Shown here: piece after piece, positions 1-7,200 of the stretch | How positions within the stretch are numbered: position 1 is the stretch's first letter | Layout of the letters: each line of letters begins with the position of its first letter | DNA from: JACJXW01 sp964418125 | GTDB taxonomy: Bacteria > Bacteroidota > Bacteroidia > Chitinophagales > Saprospiraceae | Length of the DNA: 64,000 bases | Assembly (NCBI GenBank): GCA_964418125.1 | Contig: CAYQKY010000007.1 | Location: 41,891 to 105,890 of the forward strand | Direction: 5' to 3' | The notes under the pieces: model-generated | Database searches by the model: none | What the model was told of the DNA's origin: nothing | The model's input: the letters and a program-made list of their open reading frames with translations, nothing else | Made by a program: the position numbers and the translations under genes

Positions 1-1245
1 TTTTGTAATAGACTGCTGGCAGAACCTCGGGACTCCCTCGATGAGAACCAGCTCGGGGTTGCCCTCACCCTGGCCCGCCTCACCGGCAGGCAAAACAACC
101 TCGGCCAAACCCGGGAATTGTTGAACATCCTGCATACCAGCCAGGTAGCCCGGCAATGGGAAAAAACGGCGCTGATCGAAGCCCTGGCTTATGGGTGGGA
201 AAGTAGCGAGGGGAGTAAGGAAGGCGCCCCATCCGGCTCCTCCCTCCTCGCCACGCTGGAAAGCATCGAACAGGACGACAGCCCGGCTACCTTCCGCGCA
301 ACCGGGAGGCTGCGGAAGGCAATAGGGCTGCCCGTTTCCCAAAAAATGAGCCGGCAGATCAAAGCAGCCTTGGCGGTGGTTTCCGACCGGCAGCTTCCGG
401 TTGAGGAGCGCCTGGCCTTGCTGCAGCTCATCGCACTCGAAGAATTTGCTTCAAAAAAACAAGCCCTTTATGCTTTGCTGGACAACCGGGAGCCGCTGGC
501 GCTCCAAAAGGAAGCCCTGGCCCAGCTGTGGGAAGCAAATGATCCCAATGTCGCTCGCCATTTTGTAGAATGTTGGCCAACCCTGGGCCCGGAGGCCCGC
601 AAATTGGCCGGCGATATCCTGCTGTACAAAACCTATAACCACGGCCTGCTCCTGTCCGCCCTGGAGAATAACACCATCCGCCCTGGCGAGTTGAATTTTG
701 ACCTCGAACGCCGCAGAGTGCTGCTCTTTTCCGATGATAAACTCACCCGTACCCGCGCCGAAGCCCTGTTCTCCGACGCCGGCGTGACGACCCGAAAGGA
801 AGCCATTGAAAAAATGCGCCCGGCGCTTGCCCTGCCCGGCGATGTTGAGAAGGGTAAAGCTGTTTTTGAAAAACTATGCGGGACATGCCACCGGTACGGC
901 CCCATCGGCCAGGACGTAGGCCCCGTGCTCACCGAGATCAACCGGAAAAGCAAGGAATCGCTCCTCCACGATATCCTCGACCCCAACGCGGCGGTAGATA
1001 CGAAATACCTCAACCACCAGGCGCGCACCCGGGACGGCAATATCTACAGCGGTATGATCCAAAGAGAAGGAGATTCAGAGATCACACTTAAGATGGCGGG
1101 AGGGCCGGAAATCACCCTGAAAAAGGAGCGTATAGAACAACTTTCCTCCCTCGGCATCTCGCTGATGCCCGAAGGCCTGGAAAGCGGCATGAGCCACCAG
1201 GATATGGCGGGCCTGCTGGCCTTCCTGCAGCAGCCTTCACAATAA
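1..1245 (+). CDS. PVC-type heme-binding cytochrome c domain protein, 5' truncated
   Basis: The reading frame is open from base 1, so the gene enters from the left and only its last 414 codons are seen. The first part is alpha-helical and HEAT-like. The last 130 residues form a cytochrome c domain: GDVEKGKAVFEKLCGTCH carries the CXXCH heme site (codons at 877-891). The tail has the SLMPEGL motif, whose Met is a plausible axial ligand, and a closing 'DMAGLLAFLQ' helix. This matches the Pirellula/Verrucomicrobium-type heme-binding domain family (TIGR02603 type), usually the C-terminus of large secreted proteins with a sugar-dehydrogenase-like or propeller head. A role in periplasmic electron transfer from an oxidised substrate is inferred; the head is outside the window. 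The stop overlaps the end of the convergent next gene by 9 bases. Confidence 0.85.
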   Translation, partial: FCNRLLAEPRDSLDENQLGVALTLARLTGRQNNLGQTRELLNILHTSQVARQWEKTALIEALAYGWESSEGSKEGAPSGSSLLATLESIEQDDSPATFRATGRLRKAIGLPVSQKMSRQIKAALAVVSDRQLPVEERLALLQLIALEEFASKKQALYALLDNREPLALQKEALAQLWEANDPNVARHFVECWPTLGPEARKLAGDILLYKTYNHGLLLSALENNTIRPGELNFDLERRRVLLFSDDKLTRTRAEALFSDAGVTTRKEAIEKMRPALALPGDVEKGKAVFEKLCGTCHRYGPIGQDVGPVLTEINRKSKESLLHDILDPNAAVDTKYLNHQARTRDGNIYSGMIQREGDSEITLKMAGGPEITLKKERIEQLSSLGISLMPEGLESGMSHQDMAGLLAFLQQPSQ

Positions 1246-2004
1246 AGACAGATGCTCTTCCTTGATGAGGATTCCCCTCACCGTGCCGTCCACCAGTTGG
1301 CTCTCTTTTACCAGCGCCCGAAAGCCTGGCCCAATTTCAGCCAGGGCATAGTACAGGATAAGAGCCAATTCATAACGGGAGAAAAGCGACTTTAGCGTGT
1401 CCAGGAAAAACTGCCGCTCCACATCACTGTCCATAACATAAGACAAAAGGTGCCGGATGTTTTTGAAATAGACCTCAAAGGGGCCGACGTCATTTTCGAA
1501 ATAATCTTTAAAAAAACCGATGGCCTCCTGCCCGTCCGTTTTGCCTTTCAACCTCCGGCGCATGCCCTGATATATTTTGAAAACGGCTTCCCTTCCGTTG
1601 GCCTGCTCCGTGATGTTGTCACCATAGACCTCGACATAGGAAATAGCTTCCAGGTTCTGAAAGTGGATGTCCAGCAATTTGAAAAAGTTGGTGCGCCGGG
1701 TAGGTAAGGCCTGCACTTTAAGCCCTGGCTCCACCCGTTGTTTCTGCAGGCCCTCCTCCCCTATTTTATCGATCATGTCCAGAAGGGCTTTCCGTAGGCG
1801 GTCCAGGCCCAGCTCGACCTGGTCATAGGGCATGGTATTGATGGAAGAGACGTACATCAGGTCGTTATACTTGCTTTTCAGGAGGATAAAGTCGTTGTAC
1901 AACCCGGAGGAAGGATCCAATACTTCTTCCATCGCCTCAATACCGAAGTTGAGGCCTTTGGCCACTCTCGATTTTAATTCGGATTTTATGTTTTGGAGGT
2001 TCAT
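1237..2004 (-). CDS. EAD11-like / putative phage abortive infection (AbiC-like) fusion protein
   Basis: A 255-residue cytoplasmic protein with no signal peptide. Residues 1-85 are helical with 'LLKSKYNDLMYVSS' followed by 'LDRLRKALLDMIDKI'. This resembles effector-associated domain 11 (EAD11), a small adaptor domain of Bacteroidota conflict systems. Residues 105-245 hold a stretch resembling the putative phage abortive infection domain (putAbiC): 'GFFKDYFENDVGPFEVYFKN', 'HLLSYV', 'SRYELALILYYALAEIG' and 'FRALVKE'. Both assignments rest on motif resemblance read by eye. In the known logic, EADs bring effectors together with sensor or NTPase partners that carry the same EAD. No such partner is visible here, so the gene is either a solo effector or works with a partner elsewhere. 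The 175 bases upstream are AT-rich and unlike the surroundings, which fits an accessory gene. Confidence 0.65.
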   Translation of the reverse strand: MNLQNIKSELKSRVAKGLNFGIEAMEEVLDPSSGLYNDFILLKSKYNDLMYVSSINTMPYDQVELGLDRLRKALLDMIDKIGEEGLQKQRVEPGLKVQALPTRRTNFFKLLDIHFQNLEAISYVEVYGDNITEQANGREAVFKIYQGMRRRLKGKTDGQEAIGFFKDYFENDVGPFEVYFKNIRHLLSYVMDSDVERQFFLDTLKSLFSRYELALILYYALAEIGPGFRALVKESQLVDGTVRGILIKEEHLSLL

Positions 2005-2115
2005 TGCATCGAGTTTATCATCACTTTGAAGATCTTTTTTTTTGAGCAGAAATGAGAATTGGTTGCTGTATTTTTAGAAATTTTTATATGGAAAGAAAAT
2101 TTAGGCTGAGTAAAA

Positions 2116-2132
2116 GTTTATTTCGAATAAAC
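2116..2132. repeat. small AT-rich hairpin upstream of the EAD-AbiC gene
   Basis: GTTTATT and AATAAAC arms flank a TCG loop. It lies about 110 bases upstream of the EAD-AbiC start in an AT-rich intergenic stretch. Function unknown; an operator or transcript-end structure is possible. Confidence 0.4.
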
Positions 2133-2148
2133 AAAAAATAAATTTTTC

Positions 2149-2172
2149 ACGCGCCACATGAATGTGGCGCGT
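2149..2172. repeat. perfect 11-bp GC-rich inverted repeat
   Basis: ACGCGCCACAT and ATGTGGCGCGT are separated by two bases. It lies just after the acetyltransferase stop in the minus direction. The T-run lies on the wrong side for a classical intrinsic terminator on either strand, so a repeat-family hairpin is more likely. The GTCCGAG that follows resembles the tail of hairpin repeats at 21969 and 46012. Confidence 0.55.
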
Positions 2173-2179
2173 CCGAGGG

Positions 2180-2677
2180 CTATAAGAAACGATGGTAGAT
2201 GTAGGCATCCACATACCCCGCTCCCTCCTGAAAGAAGCCTTCCGGCACGACGCCGATCCGATTAAACCCGAATGCCTCCCAGGCCCGGATGGCGGCGGTA
2301 TTGGTGCTCACCACCAGGTTGAATTGCATGGCGCGGTAGCCGGCGGCTTTAGCGGCCTGCAGGGAGTGCGCGCAGAGCTGTTTTCCAATGCCTTTTCCCC
2401 GATGGGCCGAATCCACCATGTAGGCGGCGTTGGCCACGTGGCTGCCGTAACCCGGCTGGTTGGGTTTGACGATGTACGCGCCAACTATCTGCCCCTGTAT
2501 TTCCGCTACATAAACCAGATTGTCGAGGTTGATCCAACTGGCTTCGATCTGCTCGCGGGTGTAGCTTTCATCGTAGGGAAAGTAGGCCTTCTGGGCCATG
2601 ATGTCTTTCCACATACGCCAGACGGCGTCGAGGCCCTGAGCTGTAGCCGGGCGAATGGCTATTTCGGAATAGTCCAT
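2180..2677 (-). CDS. GNAT family N-acetyltransferase
   Basis: The best start is the ATG at 2677 (MDYSEIAIRPATAQ), giving 165 residues and a normal GNAT N-terminus. A TTG start at 2725 would add 16 residues and sit 10 bases after the upstream stop. The acetyl-CoA site is clear in 'DSAHRGKGIGKQLCAHSL', with the R/Q-x-x-G-x-G signature. It is followed by 'NTAAIRAWEAFGF', the typical beta-6/alpha-4 region. It probably transfers acetyl from acetyl-CoA to a small-molecule or protein amine; the substrate cannot be read from sequence. It directly follows the EamA exporter gene in the same direction and the two are probably co-transcribed. Confidence 0.85.
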   Translation of the reverse strand: MDYSEIAIRPATAQGLDAVWRMWKDIMAQKAYFPYDESYTREQIEASWINLDNLVYVAEIQGQIVGAYIVKPNQPGYGSHVANAAYMVDSAHRGKGIGKQLCAHSLQAAKAAGYRAMQFNLVVSTNTAAIRAWEAFGFNRIGVVPEGFFQEGAGYVDAYIYHRFL

Positions 2678-2734
2678 AAAGTAATTGCTTGATACCAGGA
2701 AAACAATAGCCCCATTTGCTGTCAAAACGCCCCC

Positions 2735-3580
2735 TCACCCCTCCGGGCGCCAGCTGGCATAAGCCATGGCACCTATGATCAGTACCCCACCGGCAATAAC
2801 CCGCAGGCCTGGCAGCTCTCCAAGGAGAACAGCCGCAGCGATCACCCCATACACCGGCTCCAGCGTGGCGACGATGCTGGCCGTCCGCGCCGGCACTTCC
2901 TTCAGCCCGCTGATAAACAAAGTATGAGAAAAAGCGGTAAACACCACCCCCAGGAGCACCAGGAGCCACCAATCGGCAGGCGACGGCGACGGCCTGAGGA
3001 TAAACCAGAATGGCAGAAGCACCAGGAAGGCCATCAGGTCCTGATAAAATGCCACCTGCAGGCTGCTGTAGGTTCGGACGTACCTGCGGTTGAGGACGGA
3101 AAGAAGAGCGAAGGTGAGCCCCGATAAAACGCCCCAGAATACGCCCAGAGTGATATTGTTGCCCAGGCGCCACTCCGGAATGACTAAAGCCACCCCCGCC
3201 AGGGCAATGATCGCCAGCGCGAGGCCCCGCCGGGAAAACGGCTCGCGAAAAAACAGGGGCTCGATGAAAACGGTGAAAAAGGGGAAGGTAGAATACGACA
3301 CCAGGCATACCGCCACCGTCGATACCTTCACCGACTCGAAAAAGGTTACCCAGTGAACGGCTAACAGCAAGCCCAGAAAGCTGAGATAGAAGTAATCCTG
3401 TTTTCTGTTCAGCACGATGCTTTTCCCCCTCAGCTGCAGCACAACGCCCAGGGTAGGCACGGCAAAAGCAACCCTCCCCAACACGATAATGGCTGCCGGC
3501 AGGGCCACCCACTTGCCGAAGAGGCTCGCCAGCCCGAAGAGGAGGACCGCAAGGTGGATCTCGATGAGGTGCCGGTTCAT
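2735..3580 (-). CDS. EamA/DMT-superfamily inner-membrane transporter
   Basis: From the ATG at 3580 (MNRHLIEIHLAVLLFG) the protein has 281 residues and about ten hydrophobic helices arranged as two EamA halves. The first half ends near residue 140; the second contains 'LEPVYGVIAAAVLLGE', the signature of the last helices in the family. These are drug/metabolite exporters that move amino acids, metabolites or drugs across the cytoplasmic membrane. The 24 extra residues of the longer reading frame are polar and coded by repeat-like upstream DNA, so that start was rejected. The acetyltransferase gene downstream may share the transcript. Confidence 0.85.
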   Translation of the reverse strand: MNRHLIEIHLAVLLFGLASLFGKWVALPAAIIVLGRVAFAVPTLGVVLQLRGKSIVLNRKQDYFYLSFLGLLLAVHWVTFFESVKVSTVAVCLVSYSTFPFFTVFIEPLFFREPFSRRGLALAIIALAGVALVIPEWRLGNNITLGVFWGVLSGLTFALLSVLNRRYVRTYSSLQVAFYQDLMAFLVLLPFWFILRPSPSPADWWLLVLLGVVFTAFSHTLFISGLKEVPARTASIVATLEPVYGVIAAAVLLGELPGLRVIAGGVLIIGAMAYASWRPEG

Positions 3581-3593
3581 GGCTGCTGTTTGA

Positions 3594-3800
3594 GATGGAA
3601 CGCGGATTTTATCGAGTGCGGCGGATTGCCGCGGATTGACCGTACACACCATACACCTTACACCGTACGCGCCCCAACCTATTTAGAAGATAACCATATC
3701 ATCTCTTACCAAACCTCACGTCAAATTAAACATTCTGCTCCCACCGTCTGCATCCAAACCCGCGAAAATCCGCCTAATTCGCGTCGATCCGCGTTCTATC
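3594..3800. repeat. degenerate GCGGATT-type repeats between pepD and the EamA gene
   Basis: The intergenic stretch has several imperfect copies of a GCGGATT / AATCCGC word on both strands, for example near 3601, 3618, 3631, 3767 and 3787. It also has a low-complexity run of 'accataca/cttacaccgt'. This looks like an ordinary dispersed non-coding repeat and holds no gene. Confidence 0.45.
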
Positions 3801-3817
3801 CTCCGTGTTCTATCCCC

Positions 3818-5275
3818 TCAGATGCGCTCCAGCACTCCTTTCAGCAACCTCCAGAACTTCCCAACCGAAGGCACATGCACCTTCTCGTCCGGTGAATGCG
3901 GGTGGCGGATGGTCGGCCCAAAGGAGATCATATCCAGGCCCGGATAATGTTCGCCGATAATGCCGCATTCCAGGCCGGCATGACAGGCGGCCACATGAGG
4001 CTTTTCACCGAACAGTTCCCGGTACAGGTTTTCCATCACTTTGAGGATATCGGAGCTGGCATCGGGCGCCCAGCCCGGATAGCTTCCGGAGTTTTCCACC
4101 TTGGCGCCCACGGCTTCGAAGGCTGCCCGCACAGCGTTGGCCACGTCCATTTTTCCGGATTCAATGGAACTGCGCTGCAGGCTCTGGGTGATGAATTCTC
4201 CGTTTTTCACGGTCACCCGGGCGAGGCTCGAAGAGGTCTCCACCAGGCCAGGAATGTCGGGCGCCATGCGCCATACTCCGTTGTGTACGGCATAGAGGGC
4301 GTTGAGCACCTTTTCCTGGTCCTCCGCCCGCATGGCCTTGACCGGCGAAGTCATTTCCTCAAGGGTTATGGACAGATCCGGCTCGATGCTTTTGAATTCG
4401 CGTTCAATACTGTCTTTCCGCCGGTTGAACTCCCGCAGGAAGTCTTTTTTCTTTTCCCCATCTACAGCTACCAGAGCCACCGATTCCCGTGGGATGGCGT
4501 TGCGCAGGCTGCCGCCGTCCAGGGAAGAAATGCGCAGGCCGTACTCATAGGTCGTCTTGTACAACAGGCGGTTCATCAGTTTATTGGCATTGCCCCTCCC
4601 GAGATGAATATCCAGGCCGGAGTGGCCGCCTTTGAGGCCTTTGACCGTGATCAGGAAACCTTCTGTACCCTCATTGGAGGTGACTTCCATATAATTCATG
4701 TGGGTATTGGTGTCGATACCGCCGGCGCAGCCGATGGTCAGCTCATCATCCTCTTCCGAATCGAGGTTGAGGAGGATCTTGCCCTCCAGGAGTTTTTCAT
4801 CCAGGCCTTTGGCGCCGGTCATCCCGGTCTCCTCATCAATAGTGAAGAGGGCTTCCAGCGGCGGATGGGAAATGTCACTCGATTGCAGGATTGTCATGAT
4901 AGCGGCCACGCCAATACCATTGTCGGCGCCAAGTGTTGTCCCTTCGGCAGTCACCCACTCACCATCAATATAGGACCGGATACCTTCCGAATCGAAGTCA
5001 AAATCGGTTCCGGTATTTTTCTGATGAACCATGTCCAGGTGTGACTGCAGGATGACCGTAGGCCGCCCTTCCCTCCCCGGAGAGGCTGGTTTTTTGATCA
5101 CCACATTGCCGACATCATCCACGGTAGTATCCAGGCCCAGCTTTTCACCGAAGTTTTTCATGAATTCGATCACGCGTTCCTCCCGCTTGGAGGGCCTGGG
5201 TACTTCGTTGAGGTCCGCAAAGTTGGACCACAAGGCCTGTGGTTCCAACCGGCGGATTCCATTTGCTTTGGTCAT
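3818..5275 (-). CDS. pepD: cytosol non-specific dipeptidase PepD (aminoacyl-histidine dipeptidase, M20)
   Basis: This 485-residue protein has the full length of the PepD/PepV-like M20 metallopeptidases. Metal-binding motifs are in place: H79-L-D81 ('QSHLDMVHQK'), D118 in 'LGADNGIG' and the catalytic/bridging glutamates in 'DEETGMTGA' (147-155). 'HAGLECGIIG' near the C-terminus supplies later ligands. The family hydrolyses dipeptides, including Xaa-His, in the cytoplasm using two zinc ions; no signal peptide is present. It begins 24 bases after the isomerase-like gene and may end a transcript starting at the acyl-CoA dehydrogenase. Confidence 0.93.
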   Translation of the reverse strand: MTKANGIRRLEPQALWSNFADLNEVPRPSKREERVIEFMKNFGEKLGLDTTVDDVGNVVIKKPASPGREGRPTVILQSHLDMVHQKNTGTDFDFDSEGIRSYIDGEWVTAEGTTLGADNGIGVAAIMTILQSSDISHPPLEALFTIDEETGMTGAKGLDEKLLEGKILLNLDSEEDDELTIGCAGGIDTNTHMNYMEVTSNEGTEGFLITVKGLKGGHSGLDIHLGRGNANKLMNRLLYKTTYEYGLRISSLDGGSLRNAIPRESVALVAVDGEKKKDFLREFNRRKDSIEREFKSIEPDLSITLEEMTSPVKAMRAEDQEKVLNALYAVHNGVWRMAPDIPGLVETSSSLARVTVKNGEFITQSLQRSSIESGKMDVANAVRAAFEAVGAKVENSGSYPGWAPDASSDILKVMENLYRELFGEKPHVAACHAGLECGIIGEHYPGLDMISFGPTIRHPHSPDEKVHVPSVGKFWRLLKGVLERI

Positions 5276-5299
5276 ATTATCGGATTATTTTCTTGAAAT

Positions 5300-6358
5300 T
5301 CAGGAAAGCTGGGCTCCCACCTTTTCCAGCAGTTTTTTGGTGGCGAGGATCCCTTCCTCTTCTGTAAGCTCTTCTCCTTCGTATTCAATACCGACATAAC
5401 CGGTATAACCGGCATCTTTTACGATCTTCATCATTTTCAGGTAATCGGTGTGGGTTTCATTGCCTTCCGCATCAAAATCATGAGATTTAGCGCTGACTCC
5501 TTTGGCAAAGGCCATGAGTTTTCGGGTTCCTTCGTACCGGTCATATTCATTCGTGCACTGGCCTTCGGGGCCGCGTTCGATACAGAAATTCCCGAAATCG
5601 GGAAGCGTGCCGCAGTTATCCTTGCCTACTGTTTTTATCACATTATACAGCCAGTCGGCATCGGAGGAGTACCCGCCGTGGTTTTCGACGATCACATTAA
5701 TGCCATCCTGGGCGGCATATTCACTGAGCCGGCTGAGCCCGCCCACCGCTGCATCGGCGACCTCTTCTCTCGTTCCGTTTCCGGCAGCATTGACCCGGAT
5801 GGAGTGGCATCCCAGGAATTTTGCCGCCTCGACCCACGGCAAATGGTTCTCGACCGCCTGCCGGCGACGGGCGCTATCCACATCGCCAAGGTTCCCCAAA
5901 GCATCGCACATGATCAGCAGGCTTCTGACGCCTTCGCTATCGCACCGCCCTTTAAGTTCCTTGAGGTACTCCATATTTTTAGCTTTGCCGAAATAGAAGG
6001 TGTTGACGTATTCGACCGCATCTATACCAAATTTATTCCTGGCAATGGAAGGAAAGTCAAGCGGGTCAATAGTGCCCTGAAGAAGGGAATCCGGATCGGT
6101 TTGCAGCGCTTTGCTGAAAGCCTCCCAACCACCATCCCGGCTTGGGCCGAAGAAGGATTTGTGCAGGGACCACTGCGCCAGAGAGATCTTGAAGAACATA
6201 TCCGTTACTTTACCGCCTTCCCCGGTTGTATCCGTTTCCTGGCCGGCGCCAGATGAGTTGTTATTACACCCGGAAAGGGTAGAATAAACCCCCAGTAACC
6301 CCAGAGCTGCGGCATACTGGCCGGCTTCTTTCAAAAAAATTCGCCTGGATCTTTTCAT
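5300..6358 (-). CDS. sugar phosphate isomerase/epimerase-like TIM-barrel lipoprotein, Tat-exported
   Basis: 352 residues. The N-terminus has a near-perfect twin-arginine motif (S-R-R-I-F-L-K, residues 4-10), a hydrophobic stretch and a lipobox L-S-G-C with Cys31, predicting a folded lipoprotein exported by Tat. Residues 50-350 form an AP-endonuclease-2/xylose-isomerase-like TIM barrel, with 'VIVENHGGYSSD' and 'DFGNF' carrying candidate metal ligands and 'YVGIEYEGE' near the end. Such proteins are common in Bacteroidota and Planctomycetes as sugar epimerases or isomerases, but the substrate is rarely known. Tat export suggests a metal cofactor loaded in the cytoplasm. It lies between beta-oxidation-type genes and pepD, which says little about its job. 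Confidence 0.82.
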   Translation of the reverse strand: MKRSRRIFLKEAGQYAAALGLLGVYSTLSGCNNNSSGAGQETDTTGEGGKVTDMFFKISLAQWSLHKSFFGPSRDGGWEAFSKALQTDPDSLLQGTIDPLDFPSIARNKFGIDAVEYVNTFYFGKAKNMEYLKELKGRCDSEGVRSLLIMCDALGNLGDVDSARRRQAVENHLPWVEAAKFLGCHSIRVNAAGNGTREEVADAAVGGLSRLSEYAAQDGINVIVENHGGYSSDADWLYNVIKTVGKDNCGTLPDFGNFCIERGPEGQCTNEYDRYEGTRKLMAFAKGVSAKSHDFDAEGNETHTDYLKMMKIVKDAGYTGYVGIEYEGEELTEEEGILATKKLLEKVGAQLS

Positions 6359-6411
6359 GGCTGATTTTTGTTTAAAGTTGATTTGTTGTTTATTTCCTTA
6401 AGGTAAAACAA

Positions 6412-7185
6412 CTATTTACCTTTAAAATTTGCCTCTCTTCGCTCCAGGAAGGATGCCAGCCCTTCAGCGGCGTCTTCCGAATCCATAAGTTTACGAACGG
6501 TAGGCAGCAATTCTGCCACAGCAGCTTTTTCCCCGTCCAATACCGCCTGGCGGGCATTCTGCAGGGTAGCCTGTACGGCCAGGGGCGCACGCGTGGCAAT
6601 AGTTTCTGCGATCTCCAGCGCACGGCCCAGTGGTGCTTTCCGGCTTAGTTCCTGAACCAGCCCGATCCGCAGGGCTTCCCCGGCATCAAAAGTATCGCCG
6701 GTGAGGAGGTAGCGCATGGCGTTGCCCCAGCCGCATCGCTGGGGGAAACGGATGGTAGCCCCTCCAAAAGGTATAATGCCCCGGTTCACTTCGATCTGCC
6801 CGAATTTCGTATCTTCCCGGGCTATACAGATATCGGCGGCCAGAATGAGTTCGATACCGATGGTCAGGCAGTATCCTTTCACTGCAATAACCATGGGTTT
6901 AGTCCGTTCTTTCCCTAATGTCTGCAATGGGCCTACCTGATAGGGGTTGAAAAGCCCGTCTCCTTTCTTGACCTGCGGGGCGACTTTCGCCAGGTCCAGG
7001 CCGGCGGTAAAATGATCCCCCTCAGCATACAACAGGCCGCAACGCAGCTCCGGATCCTGTTCCAGTTCCGCGTACGCATCAGCCAGGCTGTGCAGCATCT
7101 CCAGGTTAAATGCATTCCTCTTCTCCGGGCGGTTGAGCCCGATAAGCAGGACGTGCGCGCGTTTTTCAACCTTTATTACCGGCAT
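6412..7185 (-). CDS. enoyl-CoA hydratase/isomerase (crotonase) family protein
   Basis: 257 residues, the usual crotonase length. 'HFTAGLDLAKV' (58-68) is the acyl-CoA and first oxyanion-hole segment. Glu112 ('GIELILAADI') and Glu132 ('FGQIEVNRGI') are 20 residues apart, as are the two catalytic glutamates of classical enoyl-CoA hydratase, so hydratase activity is plausible. The second oxyanion-hole segment has an unusual IGIEL instead of GGGCEL. It lies 15 bases after the acyl-CoA dehydrogenase gene, so the pair probably carries out consecutive steps of fatty-acid or branched-acid oxidation in the cytoplasm. Confidence 0.9.
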   Translation of the reverse strand: MPVIKVEKRAHVLLIGLNRPEKRNAFNLEMLHSLADAYAELEQDPELRCGLLYAEGDHFTAGLDLAKVAPQVKKGDGLFNPYQVGPLQTLGKERTKPMVIAVKGYCLTIGIELILAADICIAREDTKFGQIEVNRGIIPFGGATIRFPQRCGWGNAMRYLLTGDTFDAGEALRIGLVQELSRKAPLGRALEIAETIATRAPLAVQATLQNARQAVLDGEKAAVAELLPTVRKLMDSEDAAEGLASFLERREANFKGK

Positions 7186-7200
7186 AGATCAGCATTTAGG

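Noticed and set aside
2149..2172. Intrinsic terminator of the acetyltransferase gene
   Set aside because: The stem is strong but no T-run follows in either direction; A residues follow on the minus strand.
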